From an uncultured Campylobacter sp. (GTDB lineage Bacteria; Campylobacterota; Campylobacteria; Campylobacterales; Campylobacteraceae): a DNA stretch of 64,000 nucleotides. The stretch covers positions 98,800 through 162,799 of the forward strand of contig NZ_CALKZP010000050.1 of NCBI RefSeq assembly GCF_938002845.1. The letters are read 5' to 3'. The notes below the pieces were generated by a model, which saw nothing but the letters and a program-made list of their open reading frames with translations, was not told where the DNA came from and did no database searches. A program made the translations under genes and the position numbers. Positions within the stretch are counted from its first letter, which is position 1, and every line of letters begins with the position of its first letter. Below, in pieces: positions 27,986 to 39,208 of this stretch.

Positions 27986-28804
27986 TTGAATTACTGGAAC
28001 GAAATTTACGCCCACTTTGATCCCGTGGCGTTCAGCGCGTTTGGCATAAACGTGCACTGGTACGGCATTATGTATGTTTTGGCGCTGCTTACGGCGCTAT
28101 TTATCGCCAAATATTTCGTGCGAAAAGACGGCCTTGACTTCAGCGATAAGATGCTAGATCGCTACTTTATCTGGGTCGAGGTGGGCGTCATTTTGGGCGC
28201 GCGGCTTGGATACATCGCGATCTATTCGGGCGAGGCGGCGTGGTATTTCAGCCATCCGTGGCAAATTTTCAACCCATTTCATAACGGCGAGTTTGTGGGT
28301 ATCCGCGGTATGAGCTATCACGGCGCGGTCGTCGGATTCGTGATCGCAACGGTTTGGTTTTGCAAAAAATTTAAAACCGATATGTGGGCGCTGCTCGATC
28401 TCGTGGCACTTAGCGTGCCGCTTGGGTATTTTTTCGGACGCGTGGGAAATTTTTTAAATCAGGAGCTTTTCGGGCGCGAGACGAGCGAGCCATGGGGGAT
28501 TTTGGTAGGCGGCACGCTGCGCCATCCAAGCCAGCTTTACGAGGCGGTTTTGGAGGGACTGGTAATTTTCGTGATTTTATTTTTCTACCGTAAATTTAAG
28601 AAATTTAACGGCGAGTTGATATGTCTGTATGCGATGCTATACACGGCGTTTAGATTTTTCGTAGAATTTTTTAGGCAGCCGGACGACGGGCTTGGTTTTA
28701 TATTTTTAAATTTATCGATGGGGCAAATTTTATCTTTGGTGATGTTTTTGATAGCAGTTTTCTTAAAGCAGTCTTTGAAGAAAAAACTAATTTGCAGAAA
28801 TTAA
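27986..28804 (+). CDS. lgt: Prolipoprotein diacylglyceryl transferase Lgt
   Basis: 272 aa, seven-helix inner membrane enzyme that transfers diacylglyceryl from phosphatidylglycerol to the lipobox Cys of prolipoproteins. Signature [21 protein letters not shown] (near residue 152) and the essential MSYHGAVVG segment (near 110) are intact; [13 protein letters not shown] follows. TTG start behind AAAGGAAAAA. The window also encodes a clear substrate, the lipoprotein at 59810-60235. Confidence 0.95.
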   Translation: MNYWNEIYAHFDPVAFSAFGINVHWYGIMYVLALLTALFIAKYFVRKDGLDFSDKMLDRYFIWVEVGVILGARLGYIAIYSGEAAWYFSHPWQIFNPFHNGEFVGIRGMSYHGAVVGFVIATVWFCKKFKTDMWALLDLVALSVPLGYFFGRVGNFLNQELFGRETSEPWGILVGGTLRHPSQLYEAVLEGLVIFVILFFYRKFKKFNGELICLYAMLYTAFRFFVEFFRQPDDGLGFIFLNLSMGQILSLVMFLIAVFLKQSLKKKLICRN

Positions 28805-28898
28805 ATTAATCTAAAGTTAAAAAGTAATATAATCTCTTTACAAAAATGTAAATTTTCGTTTAGCGGGGATTTATAATCATCTTTTTTAAGGAGAACCT
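28805..28898 (+). promoter_or_regulatory. frdCAB promoter region
   Basis: Two TATAAT boxes, 28828-28833 and 28872-28877; the second is followed by AAGGAG and the ATG at 28899, giving a very short leader. The stretch is AT-rich and contains no gene. Which box is used cannot be told from sequence. Confidence 0.5.
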
Positions 28899-29582
28899 AT
28901 GCTAGGTCGCATTGAAGGCTTTACGGGCAGATCCATAGACGGCAAAAAGAGCCGCATTATGGCTTTGCAAGATGTGGCGCAAAGCATCAGCGGGCTAATT
29001 TTGGCCTGTTTCATGCTGTGTCATATGATATTTACCGGCACAATTTTGATCGGTAAGGGCGCGTTTGAGGGCGTCGTACATTTCGCCGAACCGGGCGGAA
29101 TTTATTTCGTTACAAACATCGTCGCTTTTGTAATTTTCGTGATTTTCGTAGTTCACGCGTTTTTGGCGATGAGAAAATTTCCAGCTAATTACGCCGCTTA
29201 TAGGGCGTTTAAAGCGCACAAAATGCGAATGAAGCATTGCGACACGACGCTTTGGTGGTTTCAGTTTTGGACGGGGTTTTTCCTATTCTTCTTTGCGGCG
29301 GCTCATATTTTAATGATCGTATTCGGTCCGAAAATTACTGCAGATCTTGCTATCGCTCGCTTCGGACAGCTTCATCTATTTTATTTTGTTTTATTGATTT
29401 TCGTAGTAACTCACGCTAGCATCGGAATTTATAGATTATATATGAAATGGATCAGCATAGACGGCACGAAGGCTGAAATTCAAAGAAAAAGAGCCTTTAT
29501 TAAAAAGGCGGTTTTCATCGTTTGGGGTGCATTTTTCTTGCTTTCGATAATCGCCGATTTCAAATGGTTAAGTTTAGAATAG
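28899..29582 (+). CDS. frdC: Fumarate reductase cytochrome b subunit FrdC
   Basis: 227 aa, five-helix diheme membrane anchor of the Wolinella type that takes electrons from menaquinol. Hydrophobic helices at about 28-52, 75-102, 122-150, 165-187 and 203-222; heme-ligand candidate His in [26 protein letters not shown] and [20 protein letters not shown] precedes the ATG. First gene of frdCAB; frdA starts ten bases after it. Confidence 0.95.
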   Translation: MLGRIEGFTGRSIDGKKSRIMALQDVAQSISGLILACFMLCHMIFTGTILIGKGAFEGVVHFAEPGGIYFVTNIVAFVIFVIFVVHAFLAMRKFPANYAAYRAFKAHKMRMKHCDTTLWWFQFWTGFFLFFFAAAHILMIVFGPKITADLAIARFGQLHLFYFVLLIFVVTHASIGIYRLYMKWISIDGTKAEIQRKRAFIKKAVFIVWGAFFLLSIIADFKWLSLE

Positions 29583-29592
29583 GGAGTTTAGA

Positions 29593-31611
29593 ATGAATGT
29601 AATATATTGCGATTCTTTAGTTATTGGCGGCGGTTTGGCGGGCTTAAGAGCTGCGATCGCTACCGGAGAGAAGGGGCTTAGCACCATCGTTTTGAGCCTG
29701 ATCCCTGTTAAGCGCTCGCACTCTGCGGCAGCTCAAGGCGGCATGCAGGCGTCACTGGGAAATTCCAAGATGAGCGAGGGCGACAATGAGGACGTGCACT
29801 TTGCCGATACCGTAAAAGGAAGCGACTGGGGCTGTGATCAGGATGTCGCTAGGATGTTTGCACAAACGGCGCCTAAGGCTATTCGCGAGCTTGCAGGCTG
29901 GGGCGTTCCTTGGACTAGGATTACTAGAGGCGAGCGAAGCGCTATTATCAACGCTCAAAAAACCACGATCACCGAAAAAGATGAGGTTCACGGACTTATT
30001 CACAGCCGCGACTTCGGCGGTACGAAAAAATGGCGAACCTGCTATACCGCCGATGCTACGGGACATACTATGCTTTTTGCCGTTGCAAACGAAGCGTTAA
30101 AGCATAATGTCGATATTCACGACCGCAAGGAAGCGATCGCGCTAATTCATGCAAATAACCGCTGCTATGGCGCAATCGTGCGGGATTTGGTTACCGGCGA
30201 GCTAATCGCATACGTCTCAAAGGGCACGTTGATCGCTACAGGCGGCTACGGCAGAGTATATAAACACACTACAAACGCCGTCGTTTGCGAGGGTATAGGT
30301 GCTGCTATCGCGCTTGAGACCGGCGTAGCGCAGCTTGGAAATATGGAAGCGGTGCAGTTTCACCCGACCCCTATCGTTCCGAGCGGAATTTTGCTTACCG
30401 AGGGTTGCCGCGGCGACGGCGGAATTTTACGCGATGTGGACGGCTACCGCTTTATGCCGGATTATGAGCCCGAGAAAAAGGAACTTGCTAGCCGCGACGT
30501 CGTAAGCCGCCGCATAATGGAGCATATAAGAAAAGGCAAGGGTGTCAAAAGCCCTTACGGCGAGCACGTTTGGCTCGACATTTCGATCCTCGGGCGCGAG
30601 CATATCGAGAAAAATTTACGCGACGTACAAGAAATTTGCGAAATTTTCAACGGCATCGATCCTGCCGACACCGAGGTAATAACCGACGAGCAGGGCAGAA
30701 AGCGCGGTAAAGGTTGGGCCCCTATCCTTCCTATGCAACACTACTCGATGGGCGGTATCAAAACAAAAGCTACGGGCGAGAGTCCAACGCTAGCCGGGCT
30801 TTTCAGCGCCGGCGAGGCTGCGTGCTGGGATATGCACGGCTTTAACCGCTTGGGCGGAAATTCCGTCGCCGAAACCGTCGTCGCAGGAATGATCGTGGGT
30901 GAGTATTTTGCGGAGTATTGTCAAGGACACGACGTCGATATCAATACGCACGATATACAAAAATTCGTAGATAAAGAGAAAAATTACATTAAGAGCCTGC
31001 TTGAAAAAGAGGGTAAATTTAACGTATTTGAGATAAAAAACAAGATGAAAGACGTGATGTGGGAGCACTGCGCGATCTTCCGCACCGGCGAGGGATTAGC
31101 CAAAGCCGTAAAAGAGCTTGAAGAGCTTTACAAGCAGTCCTTGGACGTCAAAGTAAGCAATAAAGAGCTTTTCGGAAATCCGGAGCTCGAGGAGGCTTAT
31201 CGCGTACCGAAGATGTTAAAGCTTGCGCTTTGTATCGCCAAGGGTGCGCTTGATCGCACCGAAAGCCGCGGCGCGCACTTCCGCGAGGATTATCCGAAAC
31301 GCGACGATCTAAACTGGCTAAAACGAACGCTTGCAAGCTGGAAGGAGGGCGATACGATGCCTACCTTGACCTATGAGCCGCTTGATATTATGAAGATGGA
31401 GATGCCGCCTGCGTTCCGCGGATACGGCGCCAAAGGCAATATCATCGAGCATCCGGACAGCGCCGTGCGCCAAAAAGAGGTCGATGAAATTCGCGAGAAA
31501 ATGCAAGCCGAGGGCAAAGGCAGATATGAAATTCAAGAGGCATTGATGCATTATGAATTGCAGCCAAAATATAAAGCACCTAACGAAAGAGCAGGTATAG
31601 GATATGAGTAG
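29593..31611 (+). CDS. frdA: Fumarate reductase flavoprotein subunit FrdA
   Basis: 672 aa catalytic subunit reducing fumarate to succinate in anaerobic respiration. FAD fold GGGLAG (12-17); His43 in [10 protein letters not shown] is the covalent FAD site; active-site segments [19 protein letters not shown] and [13 protein letters not shown] are present. Full length for the Campylobacter/Wolinella form. Its end overlaps frdB by eight bases. RAATTY words are sparse here (about 11 in 2 kb by hand count), useful as an internal contrast to the insertion tracts. Confidence 0.97.
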   Translation: MNVIYCDSLVIGGGLAGLRAAIATGEKGLSTIVLSLIPVKRSHSAAAQGGMQASLGNSKMSEGDNEDVHFADTVKGSDWGCDQDVARMFAQTAPKAIRELAGWGVPWTRITRGERSAIINAQKTTITEKDEVHGLIHSRDFGGTKKWRTCYTADATGHTMLFAVANEALKHNVDIHDRKEAIALIHANNRCYGAIVRDLVTGELIAYVSKGTLIATGGYGRVYKHTTNAVVCEGIGAAIALETGVAQLGNMEAVQFHPTPIVPSGILLTEGCRGDGGILRDVDGYRFMPDYEPEKKELASRDVVSRRIMEHIRKGKGVKSPYGEHVWLDISILGREHIEKNLRDVQEICEIFNGIDPADTEVITDEQGRKRGKGWAPILPMQHYSMGGIKTKATGESPTLAGLFSAGEAACWDMHGFNRLGGNSVAETVVAGMIVGEYFAEYCQGHDVDINTHDIQKFVDKEKNYIKSLLEKEGKFNVFEIKNKMKDVMWEHCAIFRTGEGLAKAVKELEELYKQSLDVKVSNKELFGNPELEEAYRVPKMLKLALCIAKGALDRTESRGAHFREDYPKRDDLNWLKRTLASWKEGDTMPTLTYEPLDIMKMEMPPAFRGYGAKGNIIEHPDSAVRQKEVDEIREKMQAEGKGRYEIQEALMHYELQPKYKAPNERAGIGYE

Positions 31612-32341
31612 AAAAATAACAATAAAGGCATTTAAGTATAATCCGCTAAGCAAAATTTCAAAGCCGCACTTCGCTACTTACGAGATCGAAGAGACCGACG
31701 GAATGACGCTATTTATCGCGCTTAACGTGATTCGTGAGAGATTTGATCCCGAGCTAAGCTTCGACTTCGTTTGTCGCGCGGGTATCTGCGGTAGCTGCGG
31801 TATGCTCGTAAACGGCAAGCCGCAGCTTGCGTGCCGTACGCTTACTAAGGATTATCCGGACGGCGTGATCGAGCTTATGCCGCTTCCATTTTTTAAGTTG
31901 CTAAAAGACCTCAGCGTTGATACGGGCAACTGGATGAACGCGATGAGCAAACGCGTAGAGAGTTGGATCCACACCGATCACGAGACCGACATCTCTAAGC
32001 TTGAGGAGAAGGTCGAGCCTGAGGTCGCGCAGGAGGTTTTCGAGCTGGATCGCTGCATCGAGTGCGGTATCTGCGTAGCTGCATGCGGCGTAGCGATAAT
32101 GCGAAAAGACTACATCGGCGCCGTCGGCATCAACCGCGTGGCACGCTTTCAGATCGATGCGCTGGATAAACGCAGCGACGAGGATTTTTACGAGCTAATC
32201 GGCGATGATGACGGAGTATTCGGCTGTATGACGCTGCTAGGCTGCGAAGACCACTGCCCTAAGCACCTTCCGCTTCAAAGCAAAATCGCATATGTTCGCC
32301 GCAAGCTTGCTGCTCAGGGCAAATGCGGCTGCGGTAAATAA
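31604..32341 (+). CDS. frdB: Fumarate reductase iron-sulfur subunit FrdB
   Basis: 245 aa, carries electrons from FrdC hemes to the FrdA flavin. [2Fe-2S] ligands in [21 protein letters not shown] (near 63-80); [12 protein letters not shown] for the [4Fe-4S] cluster and CEDHCPKH for the third cluster. The cysteine set is complete. Start overlaps the frdA stop region, so expression is coupled. A strong terminator follows at once. Confidence 0.97.
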   Translation: MSRKITIKAFKYNPLSKISKPHFATYEIEETDGMTLFIALNVIRERFDPELSFDFVCRAGICGSCGMLVNGKPQLACRTLTKDYPDGVIELMPLPFFKLLKDLSVDTGNWMNAMSKRVESWIHTDHETDISKLEEKVEPEVAQEVFELDRCIECGICVAACGVAIMRKDYIGAVGINRVARFQIDALDKRSDEDFYELIGDDDGVFGCMTLLGCEDHCPKHLPLQSKIAYVRRKLAAQGKCGCGK

Positions 32342-32371
32342 AATTTAAGCGGGTTCTTCCCGCTTAAATTT
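32341..32371 (+). terminator. Terminator of frdCAB
   Basis: A perfect 13-base stem AAATTTAAGCGGG / CCCGCTTAAATTT with a five-base loop, starting at the last base of the frdB stop and followed by ATCTTTCAATTTT. RAATTY words form the base of the stem. Confidence 0.88.
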
Positions 32372-32517
32372 ATCTTTCAATTTTATAAATTTTACCTCGA
32401 TAGACAAATTCCAAAATGCTTGAGTCAGACAAGCGAAGTAGCTTTAAATTTAATACTATCCCAAGCGATAAAGAAGTAAAATATGAAATCGCTTAAGATC
32501 GCTAGCAAGGGATAAGG

Positions 32518-32652
32518 ATGAACGAAGCAAAGCCCAAAGAGTTAAAGAAAATTCTAAACGAACGACGTCAAAATGTGGAGCAGAGCTCTGGAAATAGTTT
32601 TAATCTTGAAAGCTTAAAATGCCCAATTCAAATAAACGGAATCTGGAACTAA
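32518..32652 (+). pseudogene. Detached 5' end of a duplicated family A membrane gene
   Basis: 44 codons starting MNEAKPKELKKILNERRQN, nearly the same as the N terminus of the intact gene at 33571 (MNEARLEELKKILNERRQN), with the same GGGATAAGG before the ATG. It stops after a short Ser/Asn tract. The rest of the copy continues five bases later in a different frame (32657-33394), so a frameshift inside the low-complexity stretch has split this copy. Confidence 0.7.
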
Positions 32653-32656
32653 AAAA

Positions 32657-33394
32657 TTGTCTAGAAATTTTAATGATAGAAATTCCAATATAAATATAAA
32701 TGCCCATTGTAAAAAAGAGTTAATAATAAAGGATTTTAGTGCCTTAATAGGTTTTTTCCAATTTTGTATATTAATATTGATCATAATACTTTCTCAAACA
32801 GGAATATTGTCTAATTTTGGTATTGAAAAATTTTCCGAATCAGAAGATTCTTATTTTTTCATTATTTTTTGCACTATTATTCCATTTATTAGAATTATTG
32901 AGCGCAATAAACCATTTAATAGGCGCTTTATAATTTTTAACGAAAAATTTATTTCGGTAGAAGTCGAAGGAATAAAAATCTTCCGAATAAATCTAGATGA
33001 AATTATTAAGATATCTAAAAATATGGATACTAGGACTTCTACACCAGAATATTTTCCAATTTCAAAAGAACTCTTCTATTTCTGTATATTTGCTACTATA
33101 ATAACAATGATCTTATTTGTTTTTAAAGACTTTATAGTTGTATTTATATTGTTGGCCACAATATTCATTCTTCCAAAGAATTTAATTTGTACTGTAATTG
33201 GCGGCTTGGAAGCAAACAAAATATATGATCGTTTGGCAATATATTCTAAAGATGGCATCATAATAAATATTTTTATAAATTCTAATAAAGATTATTCGGA
33301 ATTAAAGAGATACTTTTTATTACATAAGAGTATTAATATAGATAATGTTAGAAAAGAATTTATGATATTTCAAAAGGAGTTTAAACATGGATAA
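32657..33394 (+). CDS. Family A membrane protein, main part of the split copy
   Basis: 245 aa from a TTG; no ribosome site is visible before it, which fits a broken gene. Hydrophobic segments lie at about 30-50, 65-80, 135-150 and 150-170; the C terminus KRYFLLHKSINIDNVRKEF carries the family signature seen at 2940 and 33571. It is read in another frame from the N-terminal piece at 32518. It may still be made as a shorter protein or by restarting. Very AT-rich and poor in RAATTY compared with surroundings. Confidence 0.6.
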   Translation: MSRNFNDRNSNININAHCKKELIIKDFSALIGFFQFCILILIIILSQTGILSNFGIEKFSESEDSYFFIIFCTIIPFIRIIERNKPFNRRFIIFNEKFISVEVEGIKIFRINLDEIIKISKNMDTRTSTPEYFPISKELFYFCIFATIITMILFVFKDFIVVFILLATIFILPKNLICTVIGGLEANKIYDRLAIYSKDGIIINIFINSNKDYSELKRYFLLHKSINIDNVRKEFMIFQKEFKHG

Positions 33395-33570
33395 GAGAGA
33401 ATTAAATGCGCAAATTGAGCTTGATCGCGCAGAAAAGAATTTTCAAAATTTAAAGATAGTGCTCTGCTATTTTGTAATATAATTGAAGCTAGGTTCAGTA
33501 AATTTAATATCCATCTAAGCTACAAAAGGCAAAATAGGCAAACTTTCGAAATCACTAGTGAGGGATAAGG

Positions 33571-34545
33571 ATGAACGAAGCAAGGCTCGAAGAGCTAAAG
33601 AAAATTCTAAACGAACGACGTCAAAATTTAGAGCAAGGATCGCAAGAAAATTCTGACGCTCAAAATTTTGATGTCTTAAATTTTGATACTTCAAAATCCG
33701 ATACCTCAAATTCAAATGCTTCAAATTTCAATACCTCAGATTTAAATATTACAAATTCCAAGGCTTTAAATTCTAATGACAAAAATTCAGACGATCTCAA
33801 TTTAAATGCAGAGCGCGGTAGAAAATTTCAAAATTTGCATTCAGATAACGCTACTTTATTTAAAAATTCTAACGCTAGAAACTACGACAAAGATCCGATA
33901 ATCATCAAAAATTATGAAAAGTTTTTTGTTTATGCGCGGCTTTTTATAATTCTTCCGACATCAGGTCTTCTAATATCTTTTATTTGGGATATTGTAGATT
34001 TTGGGCATATATATGTAGACGATTATTTAGAAGCCTGTATAATGATATTACTAATCTCCGTTATTACATATATCTTTACCGCGATACGCAATAAACGCGA
34101 AATAAGATTTACCAATCAATACATAGAATTTTTAGATAAAGGGATCGTCAAAAGGCAGTGTAAGGTAAAAGAGGAAGTGTTGCGTAGAAATTTTTCAACG
34201 GAAAATTTTCGCGCCTCATCTTTTATTGTGCTAGTTGTATTATGTGTCGGTTCTCTGGGTCTTTTCTTGGTAGCGCTAATTTTTATGTATATAACCAATA
34301 TGCTTCTAAAACTAATCGTCTATTTCTATATTAACCATTCTTTAAAGGGATTTAAAATTTTCCCGTTTATAAAAGTCGCCAGACCTGGATATGGCAAGTA
34401 TCTATACAATGCCGTTGCTATATCGGCACACTACTATTTAATTTATTTGTATAGCAGTCAAATTTACGACGAGGTTAAAGAGTACTTTTTGCAGAAAAAC
34501 ATAAATATAGACTATATTAAAAAAGACTATACAGTTTTTATCTAG
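33571..34545 (+). CDS. Family A membrane protein, intact copy
   Basis: 324 aa. Charged N-terminal helix LEELKKILNERRQN, then a low-complexity hydrophilic stretch (about 27-95) of NFD/NSN/TSN units encoded with RAATTY words, then hydrophobic segments near 125-145, 155-175, 215-250, and the C-terminal EVKEYFLQKNINIDYIKKDY signature. Start follows GAGGGATAAGG. The same 70 bases upstream are recognisable before the broken copy 1053 bases earlier, so the gene and its leader were duplicated together. Function unknown. Confidence 0.78.
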   Translation: MNEARLEELKKILNERRQNLEQGSQENSDAQNFDVLNFDTSKSDTSNSNASNFNTSDLNITNSKALNSNDKNSDDLNLNAERGRKFQNLHSDNATLFKNSNARNYDKDPIIIKNYEKFFVYARLFIILPTSGLLISFIWDIVDFGHIYVDDYLEACIMILLISVITYIFTAIRNKREIRFTNQYIEFLDKGIVKRQCKVKEEVLRRNFSTENFRASSFIVLVVLCVGSLGLFLVALIFMYITNMLLKLIVYFYINHSLKGFKIFPFIKVARPGYGKYLYNAVAISAHYYLIYLYSSQIYDEVKEYFLQKNINIDYIKKDYTVFI

Positions 34546-34694
34546 GAATATATACGAAGCGGGCGGCAAATTTTAAACTAAAATTTCAATATTTTATGGT
34601 AAGCCGCCTCTAAATTCTATGTGCGAAAACGCCCGTTTATATTCGGCTAAGCTCACACTCGGTAGTATTTGTCATTTTATTTGCGGAGGTTGCT

Positions 34695-36134
34695 TTGAAG
34701 GAGATAAAATCCAAGCTCATCATAGCGTGCTTGGTTGTTTCGGCAGGCGTATTTTGTTTGATCGCAGGCAGTGCGTTTATGGATAGATCCGAAACTCAGC
34801 CCGTGCAAAATTCCACGGCGAGCCGCGTCGCGACCTCCGGCAATTCCTCCGATCGGCCGCTAACGGATGAAGATCGCGCTGCGCGAGCGAGGTACTGGTA
34901 CGAAAGGCTGGGCGCCGAATTAAATTTAGACGAGCGCGTAGTGCAGGACGATGAGTGGATGGAGTATTTCCGCAAGCTTTTGCGCTCCAAGGACACTGCT
35001 CGTATTTTGGCATTTATGCGAGAGCAGCGCATCACTGCGGGCGATCCGCTGCATTTTGGCATAACGGCGATAATGTATTCTAGCTTTTACAATGATGCAA
35101 ACACCACCGAGGAGCTGATCTATCACGGAGCGGATATCAACCGCACGGACGATTTTTCTCATTCGGCGCTGAGCTATGCTATCGAAAATAACTCTACCGC
35201 CGCCGTGGAAGTTCTACTTAAGCACGGAGCTAGCTTTTCTAACGTTAAATATGTTCGTCCGTGGCTTGCGACTCCGGGATGCTGCGATGCCTATTTGGTC
35301 GCCGATACTAGCGATGCACAGGTAAGGACATATTACGGAACACCTAAAAGCGAGGGTACTAGCGCGGTATCTGATCCACTCTATTACGCCGTAGCGGGTG
35401 GATTTTTGCAGATGACGGAGCTTATGCTTAGTAGCGGCGTAAGACCTGAGATTACCGCTTGGACGGACGATCATTGTATTGCTTTTACGCTCAAGCACCG
35501 CAAAGATGAGCGGCAGCCGAACTGCTCCATCTATCAGATGCTGCCGCAACGATATGACGCAAGTATGCTAAATCTGCTGCTTAAATACGATTTGGCAGGG
35601 CTTCCGGGCGATGAGCGTATTCGAAAAAAATACGATGACTGCCGTAAGGATTTGGATACGTTGAGGAAGTATAAGAAAATATACCTAGAGCATATGGATG
35701 ATTATTGTTACGATGAGATTATTTTGGATTGGAGCTGGTTGGATAGCTTTAATTATGATATAGTTAGGTTTATTATGATGGAGCGCTCAAAGGATTGGGA
35801 AAAGGGTGCAATCGGGTTTAACAGAGGTTCGCTGCCCGATCTTAATAGATGCGGCTCAGTAACACCCAATACGGCGCTACTTGGTATCTACGATACGCTT
35901 ATAAAGCGCTATTCCGCGCTCTGCGGCGATGAGCTTAATGGCGCGAGCGGCTTTGATCTGGATAAATTTTTTAGATATTCGCACTTAAAAGGCTTGGAAT
36001 TTGATCTTAAAATAGAGTATGAGGGCAAGGTGATAAGAGTGGAGGAGTACGATAAAATTTTAAGGCGCGATGCGTCTAAGCAGCTAGGGCAAGCGAGATC
36101 CAAGACTGCAGATACCGCGTCTGCCAATGAGTAA
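34695..36134 (+). CDS. Ankyrin-repeat protein with N-terminal membrane anchor
   Basis: 479 aa, TTG start behind GCGGAGG. Signal anchor at about 8-28 (LIIACLVVSAGVFCLIAGS). Ankyrin repeats at about 115-185 (HFGITAIMYSSFYNDANTTEELIYHGADINRTD, SALSYAIENNSTAAVEVLLKHGA) and a third near 228-250. The rest, to the C terminus, is of no family I know, rich in Tyr, Asp and Lys. Probably periplasmic-facing. One of four ankyrin proteins in this window. It lies upstream of katA, but a long AT-rich gap separates them. Confidence 0.78.
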   Translation: MKEIKSKLIIACLVVSAGVFCLIAGSAFMDRSETQPVQNSTASRVATSGNSSDRPLTDEDRAARARYWYERLGAELNLDERVVQDDEWMEYFRKLLRSKDTARILAFMREQRITAGDPLHFGITAIMYSSFYNDANTTEELIYHGADINRTDDFSHSALSYAIENNSTAAVEVLLKHGASFSNVKYVRPWLATPGCCDAYLVADTSDAQVRTYYGTPKSEGTSAVSDPLYYAVAGGFLQMTELMLSSGVRPEITAWTDDHCIAFTLKHRKDERQPNCSIYQMLPQRYDASMLNLLLKYDLAGLPGDERIRKKYDDCRKDLDTLRKYKKIYLEHMDDYCYDEIILDWSWLDSFNYDIVRFIMMERSKDWEKGAIGFNRGSLPDLNRCGSVTPNTALLGIYDTLIKRYSALCGDELNGASGFDLDKFFRYSHLKGLEFDLKIEYEGKVIRVEEYDKILRRDASKQLGQARSKTADTASANE

Positions 36135-36517
36135 AATTTCGTAAAGCTTTTGGATATGATCGCTACGTATTTGGCACAATTTTATAAAATTTTAATGATT
36201 TTAAATTTGTCGTTTCTCTTTAATATCTTGATCATCGCAATCCTACCTTTAAGTTATCACTACCTTGTATTTTGTATATAGCATCTATATTTATATAAGA
36301 TCGCGAAATATCATGGTTCTTGTATTAATATGAGATAAATTTATATATAGCAGATCTCATAATTTATAAAATAATGTTAAAGATGGGTTAGAAATATAAA
36401 ATTTTAAAATATTACAAATCCTAAGCCTAAACTTCTATCAATAATTTTTATTATTTAATGAATATTTTAATTTATATATGTATAATTATAAATAAATTTT
36501 ATTAGAAAGGAATAAAT
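36135..36517 (+). promoter_or_regulatory. AT-rich katA control region
   Basis: No gene. TATAAT at 36481-36486, AGAAAGGAATAA before the ATG. The inverted repeat AATAAT-TTTT-ATTATT (36440-36455) lies upstream of the -10. PerR controls katA in C. jejuni and binds AT-rich dyads, so this is a candidate operator; the assignment is inferred. Confidence 0.5.
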
Positions 36518-37954
36518 ATGAAAAACCTAACCACTACTTCGGGTAATCCTATCGCGGATAACCAAAACTCCCTTACCGCAGGCAGCCGCGGCGGTATAAT
36601 GTTGCAAGATTATCAGCTACTTGAAAAACTAGCTCATCAAAACAGAGAGCGTATCCCCGAGCGCGCCGTTCACGCAAAAGGTAGCGCTGCATACGGAACC
36701 CTAGAGATTACGCAGGACATCTCGCGATATACTAAGGCCAAAGTATTACAAAAAGGCGAGAAAACAAAGCTACTTTTGAGATTTTCTACCGTTGCCGGTG
36801 AAGCTGGAGCGGCTGATGCTGAGCGCGACGTAAGGGGCTTTGCGATTAAATTTTACACCAAAGAGGGCAACTGGGACTTGGTCGGAAACAACACTCCCGT
36901 CTTTTTTGTAAAAGACCCGTATAAATTCCCGGATTTTATCCACACGCAAAAGCGTGATCCTCGCACACACCTCCGTTCAAATGAGGCAGCATGGGACTTT
37001 TGGAGCCTAAGCCCTGAGAGTATGCATCAAGTAACCATCCTGATGAGTGACCGCGGTATTCCGGCAAGTTACCGCCATATGCACGGATTTGGCAGCCACA
37101 CCTACAGCCTTATAAATGATAAGAACGAAAGATTTTGGGTTAAATTTCACTTCAAAACTTGCCAAGGCATTAAAAATTTAACCAACGCTCAAGCCTCACA
37201 GATCATTGCAAAAGATCGAGAGAGCAATCAACGCGATCTTTTTGAGAGTATAGAAAAGGGTGACTTTCCAAGCTGGGATTTCAAAATTCAAATAATGACT
37301 CTACAGCAGGCAAAAGAGGTCAAATTTAACCCCTTTGATCTAACCAAAACTTGGCCTCATAAGGAGTTCCCGCTCATCGACGTGGGCGTCATGACGCTAA
37401 ACGAAAATCCGAAAAATTATTTCAATGAGGTTGAGCAGGCTGCATTTAGCCCGTCAAATATAGTGCCTGGTATCAGCTTTAGTCCCGATAAGATGCTTCA
37501 AGCAAGGATATTTAGCTACCCCGATGCTCAAAGATATCGTATCGGCACGCACTACGCGCAGCTAGATGTTAATCGTCCTGTAAGCGAGGTCAATACTTAC
37601 GTCGTGGGCGGCGCGATGAATAACGGAATGTATGAGCTTGACGATAAGGCTTACTATGAGCCTAACAGCTTTGGTGGCGCCAAAGAGGATCGTGCTTTGT
37701 TAGAGCCTGATATAAGCATAGAAGGCGCGATGCAAAGATACGATCACAGAGTCGAGGATCAGGATTATTATTCGCAACCTAGAGCGCTTTTTGAGCTAAT
37801 GAGCGACGAACAAAAATCGCAGCTTTTTAGTAATATCGCAGATAGCATGGAGGGTGTGAGCGAAGCTATAAAAGAGCGCGCAATAGGACATTTTGAAAAA
37901 ATTTCCGCTGACTATGCAAATGGCGTAAGAGCCGCTTTGAAAGCAAAAAATTGA
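36518..37954 (+). CDS. katA: Monofunctional heme catalase KatA
   Basis: 478 aa clade III catalase breaking down hydrogen peroxide. Catalytic His52 in [11 protein letters not shown], the NADPH/heme region with [17 protein letters not shown] (catalytic Asn) and heme-ligand Tyr334 in [12 protein letters not shown]. Full length. It overlaps the following small ankyrin gene by four bases (TTGA), the order seen in C. jejuni. Confidence 0.97.
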   Translation: MKNLTTTSGNPIADNQNSLTAGSRGGIMLQDYQLLEKLAHQNRERIPERAVHAKGSAAYGTLEITQDISRYTKAKVLQKGEKTKLLLRFSTVAGEAGAADAERDVRGFAIKFYTKEGNWDLVGNNTPVFFVKDPYKFPDFIHTQKRDPRTHLRSNEAAWDFWSLSPESMHQVTILMSDRGIPASYRHMHGFGSHTYSLINDKNERFWVKFHFKTCQGIKNLTNAQASQIIAKDRESNQRDLFESIEKGDFPSWDFKIQIMTLQQAKEVKFNPFDLTKTWPHKEFPLIDVGVMTLNENPKNYFNEVEQAAFSPSNIVPGISFSPDKMLQARIFSYPDAQRYRIGTHYAQLDVNRPVSEVNTYVVGGAMNNGMYELDDKAYYEPNSFGGAKEDRALLEPDISIEGAMQRYDHRVEDQDYYSQPRALFELMSDEQKSQLFSNIADSMEGVSEAIKERAIGHFEKISADYANGVRAALKAKN

Positions 37955-38439
37955 CGAGCTTAACGCAGGCCGAGGAGCAAAGATATGGCGAGCTTTGCGC
38001 TATGGCGCTTGATTTCGCTAGGCGAGATGATGCTGACGAGCTGGAAAAGATGATAAAGGCGGGCCTTAGCGTAAATTTAAAATCCGCGAAAGGCGACACG
38101 CTTTTAATGCTAGCTAGCTACAATAACGCGCTAAAGACTGTAAATATGCTGCTCTCAAACGGCGCCATAGTCGATGAGCGTAACGACCGCGGGCAAACTC
38201 CGCTCGCGGGCGCGGCCTTTAAAGGGCATTTGGAGGTAGTCAAAGCTCTCGTAAATGCAGGTGCAGACGTAGAGGCTACGAGTGGTCTTAGTATGACACC
38301 CTATGCCTTTGCCATAATGTTTGGTAGAAGTGAAACGGCAAAATTTTTACTAAGCAAGCGTAAAAAGCAGGGATTGCTACAAAAACTGGCGGTTAAATTT
38401 TTAGAAATTTTCACCAAAAAGAGCGCGCGAGCGGTTTAA
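37951..38439 (+). CDS. Ankyrin protein linked to catalase (Cj1386-like)
   Basis: 162 aa, no signal peptide, TTG start within the katA stop. Three ankyrin repeats: [62 protein letters not shown] and [20 protein letters not shown]. In C. jejuni the gene in this place (Cj1386) is needed for heme loading of KatA. Position, size and repeat number support the same role here; the function in this organism is inferred. Confidence 0.88.
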   Translation: MTSLTQAEEQRYGELCAMALDFARRDDADELEKMIKAGLSVNLKSAKGDTLLMLASYNNALKTVNMLLSNGAIVDERNDRGQTPLAGAAFKGHLEVVKALVNAGADVEATSGLSMTPYAFAIMFGRSETAKFLLSKRKKQGLLQKLAVKFLEIFTKKSARAV

Positions 38440-39208
38440 ATTTTTATGCGCCTTGATATTTGGCGGTTTAAAATTCACGCGCTTTAGCGCTTATACACGG
38501 TTTAAAATTTGACGTATTTTAGGGCTCGCATAGGGTGAAATTTCGGAGATTTTACTAAAAAGATGCAAGGATGATTTGAAATTTTGGCATACCATTTCTA
38601 ACCTTTAAGATTTTGCTTCTCTCGCTTATCTGGTACGCAGGTATAGTGTCGTTTTGCGATATGCTTAATAACAACACAAGCCCTCTTCGTTTATCTAATA
38701 TGGCGCGCTCTTTTATGACTATAAACGGCGCGCGGTTTTGGGCTATAATTTAACTCTCTGCCGGTGGGAGATAGAATTTTATATTGCTCGTTCGTCTGCT
38801 TCGCTAGTTTAGCGGTATTTGGCTGCGCCTGCGTTATTTTGCTAGCGCTGCCTGTCTAATTTGCATTTTTCCCTCCATCTGCTTTGCTGCGCTTCTCATT
38901 TTGTCTGAATTTAGCAGGTCTTGTTGGCTTCGCCCGTGGACTCAATTTTTACGATGAAGATTGGTATGATCTATTGCGATCCTTGTGGCAAGACTATAAA
39001 TTTTCCTTTGAATCTTTGCAGAGTTTGTAAATTTTTAAGATTTTTCAGCGCGCTTGGAATTTTATTGATTTTTGGATCGAGCTTGTCTTGTAGCTGGATT
39101 TGGCTGAGTACTGCGGCTAAATTTTACAATTTTAGGTTCATCGATTAAGCCTTTTACGCCGAGCCGATTATTATATGTAGCCTAATTTTGATATCTTAAG
39201 GATCATGA
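38440..39208. other. Spacer with a hydrophobic ORF remnant
   Basis: About 770 bases. A frame without start codon reads FGIPFLTFKILLLSLIWYAG and ends at a stop near 38753; it looks like a fragment of a small membrane protein. An ORF of 75 codons at 38921-39148 has no ribosome site and a Cys/Phe-rich peptide of no family; I do not call it. Nothing else seen. Confidence 0.5.

Noticed and set aside
33387..33482. 31-codon ORF (MDKRELNAQIELDRAEKNFQ) behind AAAGGAG
   Set aside because: Overlaps the end of the split family A copy; may be the start of another decayed member, but too short to call.
38921..39148. 75-codon ORF with Cys and Phe after the katA region
   Set aside because: No ribosome site, no family, weak start; could be a remnant but cannot be supported.
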